Shown here: piece after piece, positions 1 through 7,328 of the stretch
Position numbering within the stretch: position 1 is the first letter of the stretch
Layout of the letters: each line of letters starts with the position of its first letter
Assembly (NCBI RefSeq): GCF_036641015.1
Contig: NZ_JAVWFO010000031.1
Location: 1-23,072, forward strand
DNA length: 23,072 bases
From: Anaerorhabdus sp036641015
GTDB lineage: Bacteria > Bacillota_I > Bacilli_A > Erysipelotrichales > Erysipelotrichaceae
Direction of reading: 5' to 3'
Notes under the pieces: model-generated
Databases searched by the model: none
What the model was told of the DNA's origin: nothing
The model's input: only the letters and a program-made list of their open reading frames with translations
Made by a program: the position numbers and the translations under genes

Positions 1-1
1 A

Positions 2-1489
2 ATGAAAAATATAAGTAAAAGCTTCCCAGGTGTTAAAGCTTTAGATAATGTATCTTTAAATATTAGACCAGGAACTGTTCATGCGTTAATGGGTGAAAAT
101 GGTGCTGGTAAGTCTACACTTATGAAGTGTTTGTTCGGTATCTATGCAAAAGATAGCGGAGAAGTAATCTTCAATGGTGAAAAAGTAGATATTAAAAATA
201 CACATGATGCTTTAGGACGTGGTATTGCGATGGTGCAACAAGAACAACAACCAATCCTTGATCGTAGTATTGCAGAAAATATTTTCTGTGGTCGTTATCC
301 TTTAAAAAGTATTGGTCCAATTAAAATCGTTGATCATGCAAAAATGTACTCTGATACAGAAGCACTATTAAAAGAAGTAAATATGAACTTTAATCCTAAA
401 ATGAAACTTTCAGAATTATCAGTTTCTAATATGCAATCAGTAGAAATTGCTAAGGCTGTATCTGTTAATGCTAAAGTTGTAATTATGGATGAGCCTACAT
501 CTTCTTTGACTGAAAATGAAGTAGCTGGATTATTCGATATCATTAATAAATTAAGAGCTAATGGTGTATCGATTATTTATATTTCTCATAAAATGGAAGA
601 AATTTTAAAAATTTCTGATGAAGTTACAATCATGCGTGATGGTACTTATGTTGGAACTTGGCCTTCAAATGAATTAACTACTGACTTAATCATTAAACGA
701 ATGGTTGGACGTGAATTAACAAATCGTTTCCCACCTAGAGATAATATTCCTTCAGATGTGGTACTTGAAGTAAGAGATTTCACTTCAATTAATCCAAAAT
801 CATTTAAGGATGTTAACTTTGATGTTAAGAAAGGTGAAATTCTAGGTATTGGTGGATTAGTTGGTGCGCAACGTACTGAACTTATGGAAGCTATATTTGG
901 AGTTCGTCATGTTATAAGCGGAAGTTTAAAATATAAAGGTGAACCTTTAAAAATTAAACGTCCTCGCGATGCAATAAAGAAAGGTATCGCACTGCTTACT
1001 GAAGATAGACGTGCATCTGGTATCTTTGGCGTATTATCTATTTCTGATAACGTTGGTGTTGCTTCTTTAGATAAATACATAGACATGGGATTTGTACTTA
1101 ACAATCATAAATTAGATGATTTAGTTAATGATAATATTCGTAAAATGAGCATAAAAACTCCTTCTACGAAAACACAAATAAAATCATTATCTGGTGGTAA
1201 CCAACAAAAAGTTATCATTGGTCGTTGGCTAGCAAATAATCCTGATATCTTAATTCTAGATGAACCAACTCGTGGTATTGACGTTGGTGCTAAATATGAA
1301 ATTTACACAATTATCGCTGATTTAGCTAAGCAAGGTAAATCAATTATTATGATTTCATCTGAAATGCCAGAGTTATTAGGTATGAGTGATAGAGTAATGG
1401 TAATGTGCGAAGGTAGAGTTACAGGAATTCTAGATAGCAGTGAAGCTACGCAAGAAAAAGTTATGAATCTTGCTACAAAATACATGTAA
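2..1489 (+). CDS. mglA: Galactose/methylgalactoside import ATP-binding protein MglA (5' partial)
   Basis: Cytoplasmic ATPase of a sugar ABC importer that powers uptake of galactose or methyl-galactosides through MglC, with a binding protein MglB expected upstream. Two ABC domains are visible. The first has Walker A GENGAGKST at about residues 31-39, signature LSVSNMQ near 140 and Walker B VIMDEPTSSL near 160-169. The second has a degenerate Walker A region (GGLVGAQRTEL near 284-294), signature LSGGNQQK near 397 and Walker B LILDEPTRGID near 418-428. One canonical and one degenerate nucleotide site is normal for MglA/RbsA/XylG-type proteins. Family members carry about 10-17 more residues before the motif matching MKNISKSFPGVKALDNV, so the ATG at base 2 is probably internal and the true start lies outside the window. 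It is followed by mglC after 18 bases. Family certain; substrate inferred from the strong resemblance to MglA rather than RbsA. Confidence 0.93.
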   Translation: MKNISKSFPGVKALDNVSLNIRPGTVHALMGENGAGKSTLMKCLFGIYAKDSGEVIFNGEKVDIKNTHDALGRGIAMVQQEQQPILDRSIAENIFCGRYPLKSIGPIKIVDHAKMYSDTEALLKEVNMNFNPKMKLSELSVSNMQSVEIAKAVSVNAKVVIMDEPTSSLTENEVAGLFDIINKLRANGVSIIYISHKMEEILKISDEVTIMRDGTYVGTWPSNELTTDLIIKRMVGRELTNRFPPRDNIPSDVVLEVRDFTSINPKSFKDVNFDVKKGEILGIGGLVGAQRTELMEAIFGVRHVISGSLKYKGEPLKIKRPRDAIKKGIALLTEDRRASGIFGVLSISDNVGVASLDKYIDMGFVLNNHKLDDLVNDNIRKMSIKTPSTKTQIKSLSGGNQQKVIIGRWLANNPDILILDEPTRGIDVGAKYEIYTIIADLAKQGKSIIMISSEMPELLGMSDRVMVMCEGRVTGILDSSEATQEKVMNLATKYM

Positions 1490-1507
1490 GGGAGTAGAGG
1501 CAAATAT

Positions 1508-2500
1508 ATGGACGCAAAAAAAATTAAAGATTTCTTAAGCAATAATGCGATCGTTATCTTGTTATTATTATTGGTGCTATTTGTTGGATTCACTCAACAA
1601 GGATTCTTCACATTAACTAACTTTAATAACATAACATCGAATGTTGCACCTCGTTTTATCATTGCACTTGGAGTAAGTGGATGTTTAATTACTAAAGGTA
1701 CTGACTTATCAGCTGGTCGTTTAGTTGGGTTAGGGGGAGTTCTTGCTTGTACATTATTACAACGTGCAGATTATTCAGATAGATTCTTCCAAAATCTTCC
1801 ACAATTTCCACTATTTGCAGTATTCATTGTTGTTGTTATAGTAACAGCATTATTTGGATTATTAAACGGTTTGGTTGTATCATATTTAAAAGTTCCACCA
1901 TTCCTAGCAACTTTAGGTATGCAAACTATAGTTTATGGTATTAACTTAGTTTATTCAGGAGCAGACCCAATCGGTGGTTTAAGAAAAGATTTCACTACCA
2001 TTGCAAGTGGTGGTATCGACTTAGGTTTTTATAAACTTAAATGGCTATTAATCATTGCAATCGTTATGGGACTTATCTTCTGGTTCTTGTACAATAAAAC
2101 TCGTCATGGTAAATACATGTATGCAATCGGTGGTAATGAAATTGCTGCTGAAGTATCAGGTGTTAACACAACTGCTGCATTATTACGTATTTACACATTA
2201 GCTGGTTTAATGTATGGGTTTGCAGGATTCTTATTAGCAGCTAAATCGGGTGGAGCATCAGTTAACTTAGGTTTAGGATATGAGCTCGAAGCTATCGCTG
2301 CTTGTACAATTGGTGGTGTTTCTACTACTGGTGGTATTGGTAAGGTACAAGGTATTTTACTAGGGGTATTAGTATTTGAGTTAATGAAAACATCATTACA
2401 ATATCTAGGTGTAGATACATCGTATCAATATATTGCACAAGGTTTAGTAATTATCGTTGCCGTTGCATTAGATATTCGTAAATATACAGCTAAGAAATAG
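1508..2500 (+). CDS. mglC: Galactose/methylgalactoside ABC transporter permease MglC
   Basis: Integral membrane permease of the Mgl sugar importer; it works with MglA and a periplasmic-type binding protein. The 330-residue protein is close to the usual MglC length (about 336). It shows many hydrophobic segments, starting at about residues 14-32, and the family-typical stretches ITKGTDLSAGRLVGL, PPFLATLGMQTIVYG, ALLRIYTLAGLMYGFAG and CTIGGVSTTGGIGKVQG, the last being the cytoplasmic loop that contacts the ATPase. The start ATG has AGAGG at 1496-1500, seven bases upstream. It lies 18 bases after mglA, so the two are one operon, ended by the terminator just downstream. The sugar is inferred from similarity; a related sugar such as ribose or xylose is less likely. 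Confidence 0.93.
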   Translation: MDAKKIKDFLSNNAIVILLLLLVLFVGFTQQGFFTLTNFNNITSNVAPRFIIALGVSGCLITKGTDLSAGRLVGLGGVLACTLLQRADYSDRFFQNLPQFPLFAVFIVVVIVTALFGLLNGLVVSYLKVPPFLATLGMQTIVYGINLVYSGADPIGGLRKDFTTIASGGIDLGFYKLKWLLIIAIVMGLIFWFLYNKTRHGKYMYAIGGNEIAAEVSGVNTTAALLRIYTLAGLMYGFAGFLLAAKSGGASVNLGLGYELEAIAACTIGGVSTTGGIGKVQGILLGVLVFELMKTSLQYLGVDTSYQYIAQGLVIIVAVALDIRKYTAKK

Positions 2501-2507
2501 TAAATCT

Positions 2508-2535
2508 AAGATGTCACTTCAGTGGCATCTTTTTT
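2508..2535 (+). terminator. Rho-independent terminator of the mgl operon
   Basis: A 10-bp stem (AAGATGTCAC at 2508-2517 with GTGGCATCTT at 2522-2531, one G-U pair), a TTCA loop and a T run to 2535, starting eight bases after the mglC stop. Confidence 0.92.
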
Positions 2536-2544
2536 CTATGCAAC

Positions 2545-2576
2545 AAAAAAACTTCATTCATATAGAACGAAGTTTT
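2545..2576 (-). terminator. Rho-independent terminator of the minus-strand zinc-ribbon gene
   Basis: Read on the minus strand, the arms AAAACTTCGTTC (2576-2565) and GAATGAAGTTTT (2559-2548) form a 12-bp stem with one G-U pair and a 5-base loop. A T run follows (complement of the A tract 2545-2551). It lies 11 bases past the stop of the 2587-3150 gene. Two back-to-back terminators separate the convergent units. Confidence 0.9.
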
Positions 2577-2586
2577 AAGTAACTAT

Positions 2587-3150
2587 CTATTTTGTAGATT
2601 TAATATTAAGTTGAGCCTTTTCATTACGTAGGCATAAATTAACTTTGATACCTACAACTGCAATAAATGCAACTAATAATACGAAGCAATAAATGATTAG
2701 ATTAGGCTGAGATCCGAACATTAAGGCAACAAGAAGGAACATAATAAATTGCCATCTCATACGTTTTGCAATTCCAGCTGCATCTTCATCAAGTTGTTTA
2801 TCTTTCCATTCTTTTTTGAATGGAGCCATGACATAAATGTAATAACAAATATATTTTGACAGAAAGAACATACCGACAAATAGAAATGCTATTATTCCAT
2901 AAATGATAAATACGTTTACAGATCCTAATAAATTGAGTAAAAGATAGATAGCCACAACCGCAAGGGTATATAATGTAGCACTACATACGAAGTACATAAG
3001 CAAATCACTTTCACTTATATATCTAGAATTTTTTTTCTTGCACTCATTACAAACAACATATCCTACTTTGTATTCTTCAAATGCTGCCGCAACACTTTTG
3101 TTAAAATTTTGTTTACACTTTTCACATTTTAATTGTAATTTCAATTTCAT
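2587..3150 (-). CDS. Zinc-ribbon membrane protein of unknown function
   Basis: The product starts with a short zinc-ribbon-like module, CEKC and CNEC (Cys 9, 12, 34 and 37 from the ATG at 3150), which should bind one metal ion at the cytoplasmic face. Four to five hydrophobic segments follow between about residues 50 and 173, then a short polar tail. No family can be named with confidence. Start choice is open: a GTG (3153) and an ATG (3150) are both in frame. The sequence AGGTGAT (3155-3149) matches the extended Shine-Dalgarno and is ideally placed for a TTG at 3144 (product starting MKLQLKCEKC). Monocistronic, convergent with mglC, with its own terminator. The gene is real (long open frame, metal motif, terminator); function unknown. 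Confidence 0.75.
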   Translation of the reverse strand: MKLKLQLKCEKCKQNFNKSVAAAFEEYKVGYVVCNECKKKNSRYISESDLLMYFVCSATLYTLAVVAIYLLLNLLGSVNVFIIYGIIAFLFVGMFFLSKYICYYIYVMAPFKKEWKDKQLDEDAAGIAKRMRWQFIMFLLVALMFGSQPNLIIYCFVLLVAFIAVVGIKVNLCLRNEKAQLNIKSTK

Positions 3151-3153
3151 CAC

Positions 3154-3391
3154 CTAGTCTATTTTATCATGAAAATAATTATTATGATACCTAATATAGA
3201 TCGATCAATGATTATTTACTTTGTGTTAAATCGAATATAAATAATTTGATTGATTAAAATGAATTTTGATTAGTATTAGAGTATCAATTGTTTGTACTTC
3301 TTTGTTTAAATATGGCTTATCTAAAATTTGTACTTCATATTCATCTAATATCTAATGTAATATCACATAATATATAGAAGTACATTGCTAC
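3154..3391. other. AT-rich divergent intergenic region with TGTACTTC repeats
   Basis: No gene is seen on either strand between the minus-strand zinc-ribbon gene and the nfn promoter. It carries two direct copies of TTTGTACTTC (3291-3300 and 3327-3336) and one inverted partial copy GAAGTACA (3377-3384) just upstream of the nfn -35 box. A weak minus-strand promoter for the zinc-ribbon gene may lie around 3170-3215 (TTGATC, about 16 bases, CATAAT), but I cannot fix it. Confidence 0.45.
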
Positions 3392-3420
3392 TTGGATAGT
3401 AACTATATTTAAGGTATAAT
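3392..3420 (+). promoter_or_regulatory. Sigma-A-type promoter of the nfn/sud operon
   Basis: -35 TTGGAT (3392-3397), 17-base spacer, perfect -10 TATAAT (3415-3420). Transcription would start near 3427, leaving a leader of about 15-20 bases with the ribosome site GAGG at 3431-3434. Confidence 0.8.
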
Positions 3421-3443
3421 ATGTAACTGTGAGGTAGATGATT

Positions 3444-4268
3444 ATGTATAAAATTATTACTAAAAGACAATTAAATCCAGATGTTTATCTATTTGAAATT
3501 GAAGCAGAAGCAATTAGTAAAAAAGTACAACCGGGTCAATTCATAATTTTACGTGTAGATGATTTTGGTGAAAGAGTTCCTTTAACGATTGCTGATCATA
3601 ATGAAACTAAAGGAACAGTAACGATTATAGTTCAGGCAATAGGGTCATCGACTATTAAATTAAGTAAATTAAATGAGGGTGACTGTATTACTGACATTGT
3701 TGGACCTTTAGGCAAACCAACGGAATTCGAAGGTGCTAAACGTGTTTGTGTTGTTGGTGGAGGAGTAGGAACTGCTATAGCATATCCAAGTGCTAAATAT
3801 TTATTTAATCATGAAATCAAAGTGGATATGATTGCTGGTTTTAGAAATACCGAAATGATCATTCTTGAAGATGAAATGCAAGCAATAGCTACTAATTGCA
3901 AAATTATGACTGATGATGGTTCTAATGGTAATAAAGGTTTTGTAACTGATGCATTGAAACAAATGATGGAAGAAGTAGATTATGATTTAGTAATTGCAAT
4001 TGGACCTATTCCAATGATGCGTGCTATTTGTGATTGTACATTAACAAAACAAATAAAAACAATTGTTAGCTTGAATCCAATTATGATTGATGGAACAGGT
4101 ATGTGTGGCGGATGCAGAGTTACCGTTGACGGCAAAACAAAGTTTGCTTGTGTTGATGGTCCAGATTTTGATGGTCATTTAGTTGATTTTACTAATCTAG
4201 TAGAAAGAAATAAAATGTATAAGGAAGAAGAAGGACATAAATGTCGCTTAACTAAGGAGGCTAAATAA
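3444..4268 (+). CDS. nfnA: FAD/NAD-binding [2Fe-2S] oxidoreductase subunit (NfnA/SudB-like)
   Basis: Small subunit of an NfnAB/SudAB-type cytoplasmic flavoprotein complex. In characterised anaerobes Nfn couples NADH and reduced ferredoxin to NADPH production by electron bifurcation; the same family was first named sulfide dehydrogenase. The N-terminal half is a ferredoxin-reductase-like FAD barrel (QPGQFIILRV and ERVPLTIADH motifs). It is followed by an NAD-binding domain (VCVVGGGVGTAIAYPSAKYL) and a C-terminal [2Fe-2S] site with C221, C224 and C236 in CGGCR and FACVDGPDFDGH. D216 sits five residues before C221, where an Asp ligand is reported for Nfn (from memory). An in-frame ATG at 3438 is only three bases after GAGG (3431-3434); the ATG at 3444 has a nine-base gap and is preferred, giving 274 residues. 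Coupled to the next gene by a one-base gap. PyrK-like dihydroorotate dehydrogenase subunit is the alternative, disfavoured by the partner. Confidence 0.85.
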   Translation: MYKIITKRQLNPDVYLFEIEAEAISKKVQPGQFIILRVDDFGERVPLTIADHNETKGTVTIIVQAIGSSTIKLSKLNEGDCITDIVGPLGKPTEFEGAKRVCVVGGGVGTAIAYPSAKYLFNHEIKVDMIAGFRNTEMIILEDEMQAIATNCKIMTDDGSNGNKGFVTDALKQMMEEVDYDLVIAIGPIPMMRAICDCTLTKQIKTIVSLNPIMIDGTGMCGGCRVTVDGKTKFACVDGPDFDGHLVDFTNLVERNKMYKEEEGHKCRLTKEAK

Positions 4269-4269
4269 T

Positions 4270-5634
4270 ATGCCAAATATGCAAAACGAAAAAACCCCAA
4301 TGCCTTTTCAAGACCCTGCAATACGTAGCAAAAATTTTGAGGAAGTCGCACTAGGATACACACATGAGATGGCTATTAATGAAGCTCAAAGATGTTTAAA
4401 TTGTAAAAATAAACCATGTGTTGAAGGATGCCCTGTACATGTACATATACCTGATTTTATTCAAGCATTAGCAAATGATGATGTTGATGGAGCATTACAT
4501 GAAATCAAATTAACTAATAATTTTCCAAGTATTTGTGGACGTGTATGTCCTCAAGAAAGTCAATGCGAAGCAAAATGTGTTCGTGGTATAAAAGGTGAAG
4601 CGGTTGCGATTGGTCGCCTAGAAAGATATGTTGCTGAACATGGTCAAACAAAAACTGAGGATATTAAATCAAATGGTATTAAGGTTGGTATAATTGGTAG
4701 TGGACCGGCAGGATTATCATGTGCCAATGATTGTGCTAAAGCAGGATTTGATGTAACAATTTTTGAAGCATTACATGCAACAGGTGGAGTATTATCTTAT
4801 GGTATTCCAGAATTTAGATTACCTAAAGCGATAGTGAAGAAGGAAATTGAATCTTTAAAAAATTATAATGTTAAGATAGAAACAAATATGATTATTGGAA
4901 GAACAGTAACTTTTGATGATTTATGGCAACAAGGATATAAAGCGTTATTTATCGGTACTGGTGCAGGACTTCCTAATTTCATGAATATTCCAAATGAAAA
5001 TGCTGTAGGTGTTGTTAGCGCTAATGAGTACTTGACTAGATGTAATTTAATGAAGGCATATGATGATAGATATGATACACCAATTGCTAAACCACAACAT
5101 ACGATTGTTGTAGGTGGTGGGAATGTGGCTATGGATGCAGCAAGATGCGCTAGACGTCTTGGTGATAAAGTGACTCTTGTCTATCGCCGAAGTTTGGAAG
5201 AAATGCCAGCACGTAAAGAAGAAATAGAACATGCAATGGAAGAGGGAATTGAATTTAAGTTACTTACAAATCCAATTGCAATTTCTAAAGATGAAACAGG
5301 TAGTGTTAATGGTATGAGTTGTGTCGCAATGCAACTAGGTGAGCCTGATGAAAAAGGAAGACGTGGTGTAACAGTAATTGAAGGTAGTGAATTTGATATT
5401 CCATGTGATTATGTAATTATGGCAATTGGAACATCTAGTAATCCATTATTAAAAGATGCTGAGAAATCATTAGAAGTTAATAAGCGTGGATGTTTTGTTG
5501 TTAATGAAGATCAAATGACGTCAGTTCAATCGGTATATGCAGGTGGAGATGCTGTAAGTGGTGCTGCAACTGTTATTTTAGCAATGGGTGCAGGTAAAAA
5601 AGCAGCAGAAAGTATATGTAAAGAATTATTGTAA
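4270..5634 (+). CDS. nfnB: NADPH-binding Fe-S flavoprotein, GltD-like (NfnB/SudA-like)
   Basis: Large subunit partner of the preceding gene. The 454-residue protein has an N-terminal double [4Fe-4S] domain with C42, C45, C50 and C54 and a second set C89, C93, C99 and C103. An FAD-binding Rossmann motif follows at about 140-148 (GIIGSGPAGL), then YGIPEFRLPK, an NADPH motif VVGGGNVAMDAAR at about 280-292, and the terminal FAD motif VYAGGDAVSGAATVILAMGAG. This is the architecture of the glutamate synthase small subunit, but no large subunit (GltB) is present and the neighbour is an NfnA-type protein, so Nfn or Sud is favoured over glutamate synthase. TAAGGAGG (4253-4260) is nine bases before the ATG and overlaps the 3' end of the upstream gene, indicating translational coupling. 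Role in NADPH/ferredoxin balance is inferred. Confidence 0.87.
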   Translation: MPNMQNEKTPMPFQDPAIRSKNFEEVALGYTHEMAINEAQRCLNCKNKPCVEGCPVHVHIPDFIQALANDDVDGALHEIKLTNNFPSICGRVCPQESQCEAKCVRGIKGEAVAIGRLERYVAEHGQTKTEDIKSNGIKVGIIGSGPAGLSCANDCAKAGFDVTIFEALHATGGVLSYGIPEFRLPKAIVKKEIESLKNYNVKIETNMIIGRTVTFDDLWQQGYKALFIGTGAGLPNFMNIPNENAVGVVSANEYLTRCNLMKAYDDRYDTPIAKPQHTIVVGGGNVAMDAARCARRLGDKVTLVYRRSLEEMPARKEEIEHAMEEGIEFKLLTNPIAISKDETGSVNGMSCVAMQLGEPDEKGRRGVTVIEGSEFDIPCDYVIMAIGTSSNPLLKDAEKSLEVNKRGCFVVNEDQMTSVQSVYAGGDAVSGAATVILAMGAGKKAAESICKELL

Positions 5635-5661
5635 AGGTATGACAAGTTCATATCTTTTTTT
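5633..5661 (+). terminator. Rho-independent terminator of the nfn/sud operon
   Basis: Stem AAAGGTATGA (5633-5642) with TCATATCTTT (5648-5657), 10 bp with one G-U pair, loop CAAGT, T run 5655-5661. The stem begins inside the stop codon of the preceding gene. Confidence 0.9.
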
Positions 5662-5743
5662 ATCTTTAGGAAAGTTTTCTTTTATGTAGTGTAAATCATT
5701 TTCTTGTAATAAATATTTCATAAGGTCATGCTATTTTTACTTG

Positions 5744-5756
5744 AAAATGGTATAAT
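5744..5756 (+). promoter_or_regulatory. Extended -10 promoter for the GGDEF/HD-GYP unit
   Basis: AAAATGGTATAAT ends in a perfect -10 TATAAT (5751-5756) with an upstream TGG, that is, an extended -10. The -35 region is poor. The predicted start near 5763 leaves a leader of about 165 bases before the GGDEF gene. Confidence 0.6.
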
Positions 5757-5797
5757 CAATTATATAAATGTTAAAAAAGATGTAATAATTGTTATGA

Positions 5798-5831
5798 TAG
5801 TCATATACATAAATTTTATGACTAAATTTTT
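5798..5831 (+). promoter_or_regulatory. Leader hairpin upstream of the GGDEF gene, possible weak attenuator
   Basis: TAGTCATA (5798-5805) and TATGACTA (5817-5824) form a perfect 8-bp AT-rich stem with an 11-base loop, followed after AA by five T. It lies in the presumed untranslated leader. The stem is weak for a terminator. I see no conserved riboswitch core (no c-di-GMP GEMM-type motif) in this leader; the rest of 5662-5928 holds nothing else I can name. Confidence 0.3.
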
Positions 5832-5928
5832 AATAGCATAATTCATTTTTATTAAAAAACCTATTGTTTATAACTAATAATTTAGAAATTAATAGATTAA
5901 ATTTTTATCAAATTCTAGGAGAATAGCA

Positions 5929-7308
5929 ATGGATAGTAAAAATCAAAATATAATCATGGAGTTTGCAAGTTTACTCTATGGTAATGAAACAAAAGATGAG
6001 ATTGTAGATCAAGCTCTAACAAAAATAACAAGCTATTTTAATTTAGATAGTGCATTTAACTATGAGATTAATCCTTATGGTTATTTTGAACTTAAAGGAA
6101 GTCATACTAGTTTAAATATTAACTTAATAAAGGTTTTACCTTCGGAGATAATTCGAACATTATTTGAAAGTCATAAAAGTAATGACTTTATCATTGTATC
6201 GAGAGATGACCATGATACCGAGATAGTGAAATTATTTGATATGTTAAATACAAATCACATAGCTTTAGCCGCACATTACCACGAAAAGCGAATTGCTGAG
6301 TTGTTAGTTTATTCAAAAAATGAAGCTTTTAATAATATGAAACAAGAGTTATCAATGGTTTCATCTATGCTAATTAAATACACAATGCCTAGAATCTACG
6401 CTAGTATCGTATCCTCTTCTCGAAAAGTATTTGAAGGTATTTTGGATAATACAGGAATCGATATTTATGTTAATGATTTTTATACACATGAAATATTATA
6501 TGTTAATAGATCGATGGCAATGCCATATGGTGGAATAGAAAAATTTAAGTCAAAAAAATGTTGGGAAGTATTGTTTCCAAGTTTAAAAGGACAATGTGAA
6601 TTTTGCCCACAAAAGAAATTAATTGATGATAATGGTGACCCTACAAAAGTTTATACATGGGATTATCAAAGAGAATTAGATGGTTCTTGGTTTCGTGTGT
6701 TTAGTGCTGCATTTAGATGGGTTGATGGTAGACTTGCACATGTTGTTAGTAGTGCTGATATAACAGATAATAAGAAGAATGAAGCATTAATTAAATACAT
6801 GGCTAACTATGATTCTTTAACAGGACTTCCAAATAGAAGAATGTTGATTGAGTATTGCAACCGTAGAATAAATGAAAGAAAGCTTAATGAAAAAGGGTAT
6901 GTATTATTTTTTGATATTGATGGGTTTAAACTAATAAATGATACTTATGGTCACGATAGTGGTGATGAATTCCTAATTTCATTAGGACAATATTTTCAAT
7001 CAATTGATGAGTTACGTGGTGGTGTTTATCGTAATGGTGGTGATGAGTTTATTGGTGTTTTAGATGCTAATGAAGGTGAAGAAGAACTATGCAAACTAAT
7101 GGAAAGAGTTATTGAGCGATTCAATCATCCATGGAATTTAAAATCTGATGTAAAAGTAAATTGTCAAGTCAGTATTGGAATTGCTTGTTATCCTGATGAT
7201 GGAGCTACTGTTGATGATTTGCTAGCTAACGCAGATAAGGCAATGTATCAAGTTAAACGTAATGGTGGAGCTGGATATTGTTTTGCGAAAAATATAAAAA
7301 ACAGATGA
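5929..7308 (+). CDS. PAS-GGDEF diguanylate cyclase
   Basis: Predicted enzyme making cyclic di-GMP from two GTP. Residues 1-155 are a cytoplasmic, non-membrane N-terminal region I cannot assign (possibly GAF-like). Residues about 165-283 are a PAS-type sensor (FEGILDNTGIDIYV to ADITDNKK) with a Cys pair in GQCEFCPQKK, common in Gram-positive PAS modules. Residues about 288-455 are a GGDEF domain with YDSLTGLPNRR, LFFDIDGFKLINDTYGHDSGD and the active-site loop RNGGDEF at 368-374. The loop is intact, so activity is expected. The RxxD inhibitory site upstream of GGDEF is missing (ELRG lies there), so product feedback through it is not expected. AGGAG at 5917-5921 is seven bases before the ATG. 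The next gene, 20 bases downstream, encodes an HD-GYP protein, so synthesis and breakdown of the same messenger may be co-expressed. Confidence 0.88.
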   Translation: MDSKNQNIIMEFASLLYGNETKDEIVDQALTKITSYFNLDSAFNYEINPYGYFELKGSHTSLNINLIKVLPSEIIRTLFESHKSNDFIIVSRDDHDTEIVKLFDMLNTNHIALAAHYHEKRIAELLVYSKNEAFNNMKQELSMVSSMLIKYTMPRIYASIVSSSRKVFEGILDNTGIDIYVNDFYTHEILYVNRSMAMPYGGIEKFKSKKCWEVLFPSLKGQCEFCPQKKLIDDNGDPTKVYTWDYQRELDGSWFRVFSAAFRWVDGRLAHVVSSADITDNKKNEALIKYMANYDSLTGLPNRRMLIEYCNRRINERKLNEKGYVLFFDIDGFKLINDTYGHDSGDEFLISLGQYFQSIDELRGGVYRNGGDEFIGVLDANEGEEELCKLMERVIERFNHPWNLKSDVKVNCQVSIGIACYPDDGATVDDLLANADKAMYQVKRNGGAGYCFAKNIKNR

Positions 7309-7328
7309 CTAATAGAAGAGGTGATAAT

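Noticed and set aside
3199..3206. GATCGATC palindrome upstream of the nfn operon
   Set aside because: Eight-base palindrome with no second copy or context; chance is sufficient.
5757..5928. c-di-GMP riboswitch before the GGDEF gene
   Set aside because: I looked for the conserved GEMM core and tetraloop-receptor sequences and saw none.
7278..7328. N-terminal extension of the HD-GYP gene into the GGDEF gene
   Set aside because: The extension has no upstream ribosome site and is not cupin-like, while GAGG at 7318-7321 fits the ATG at 7329.
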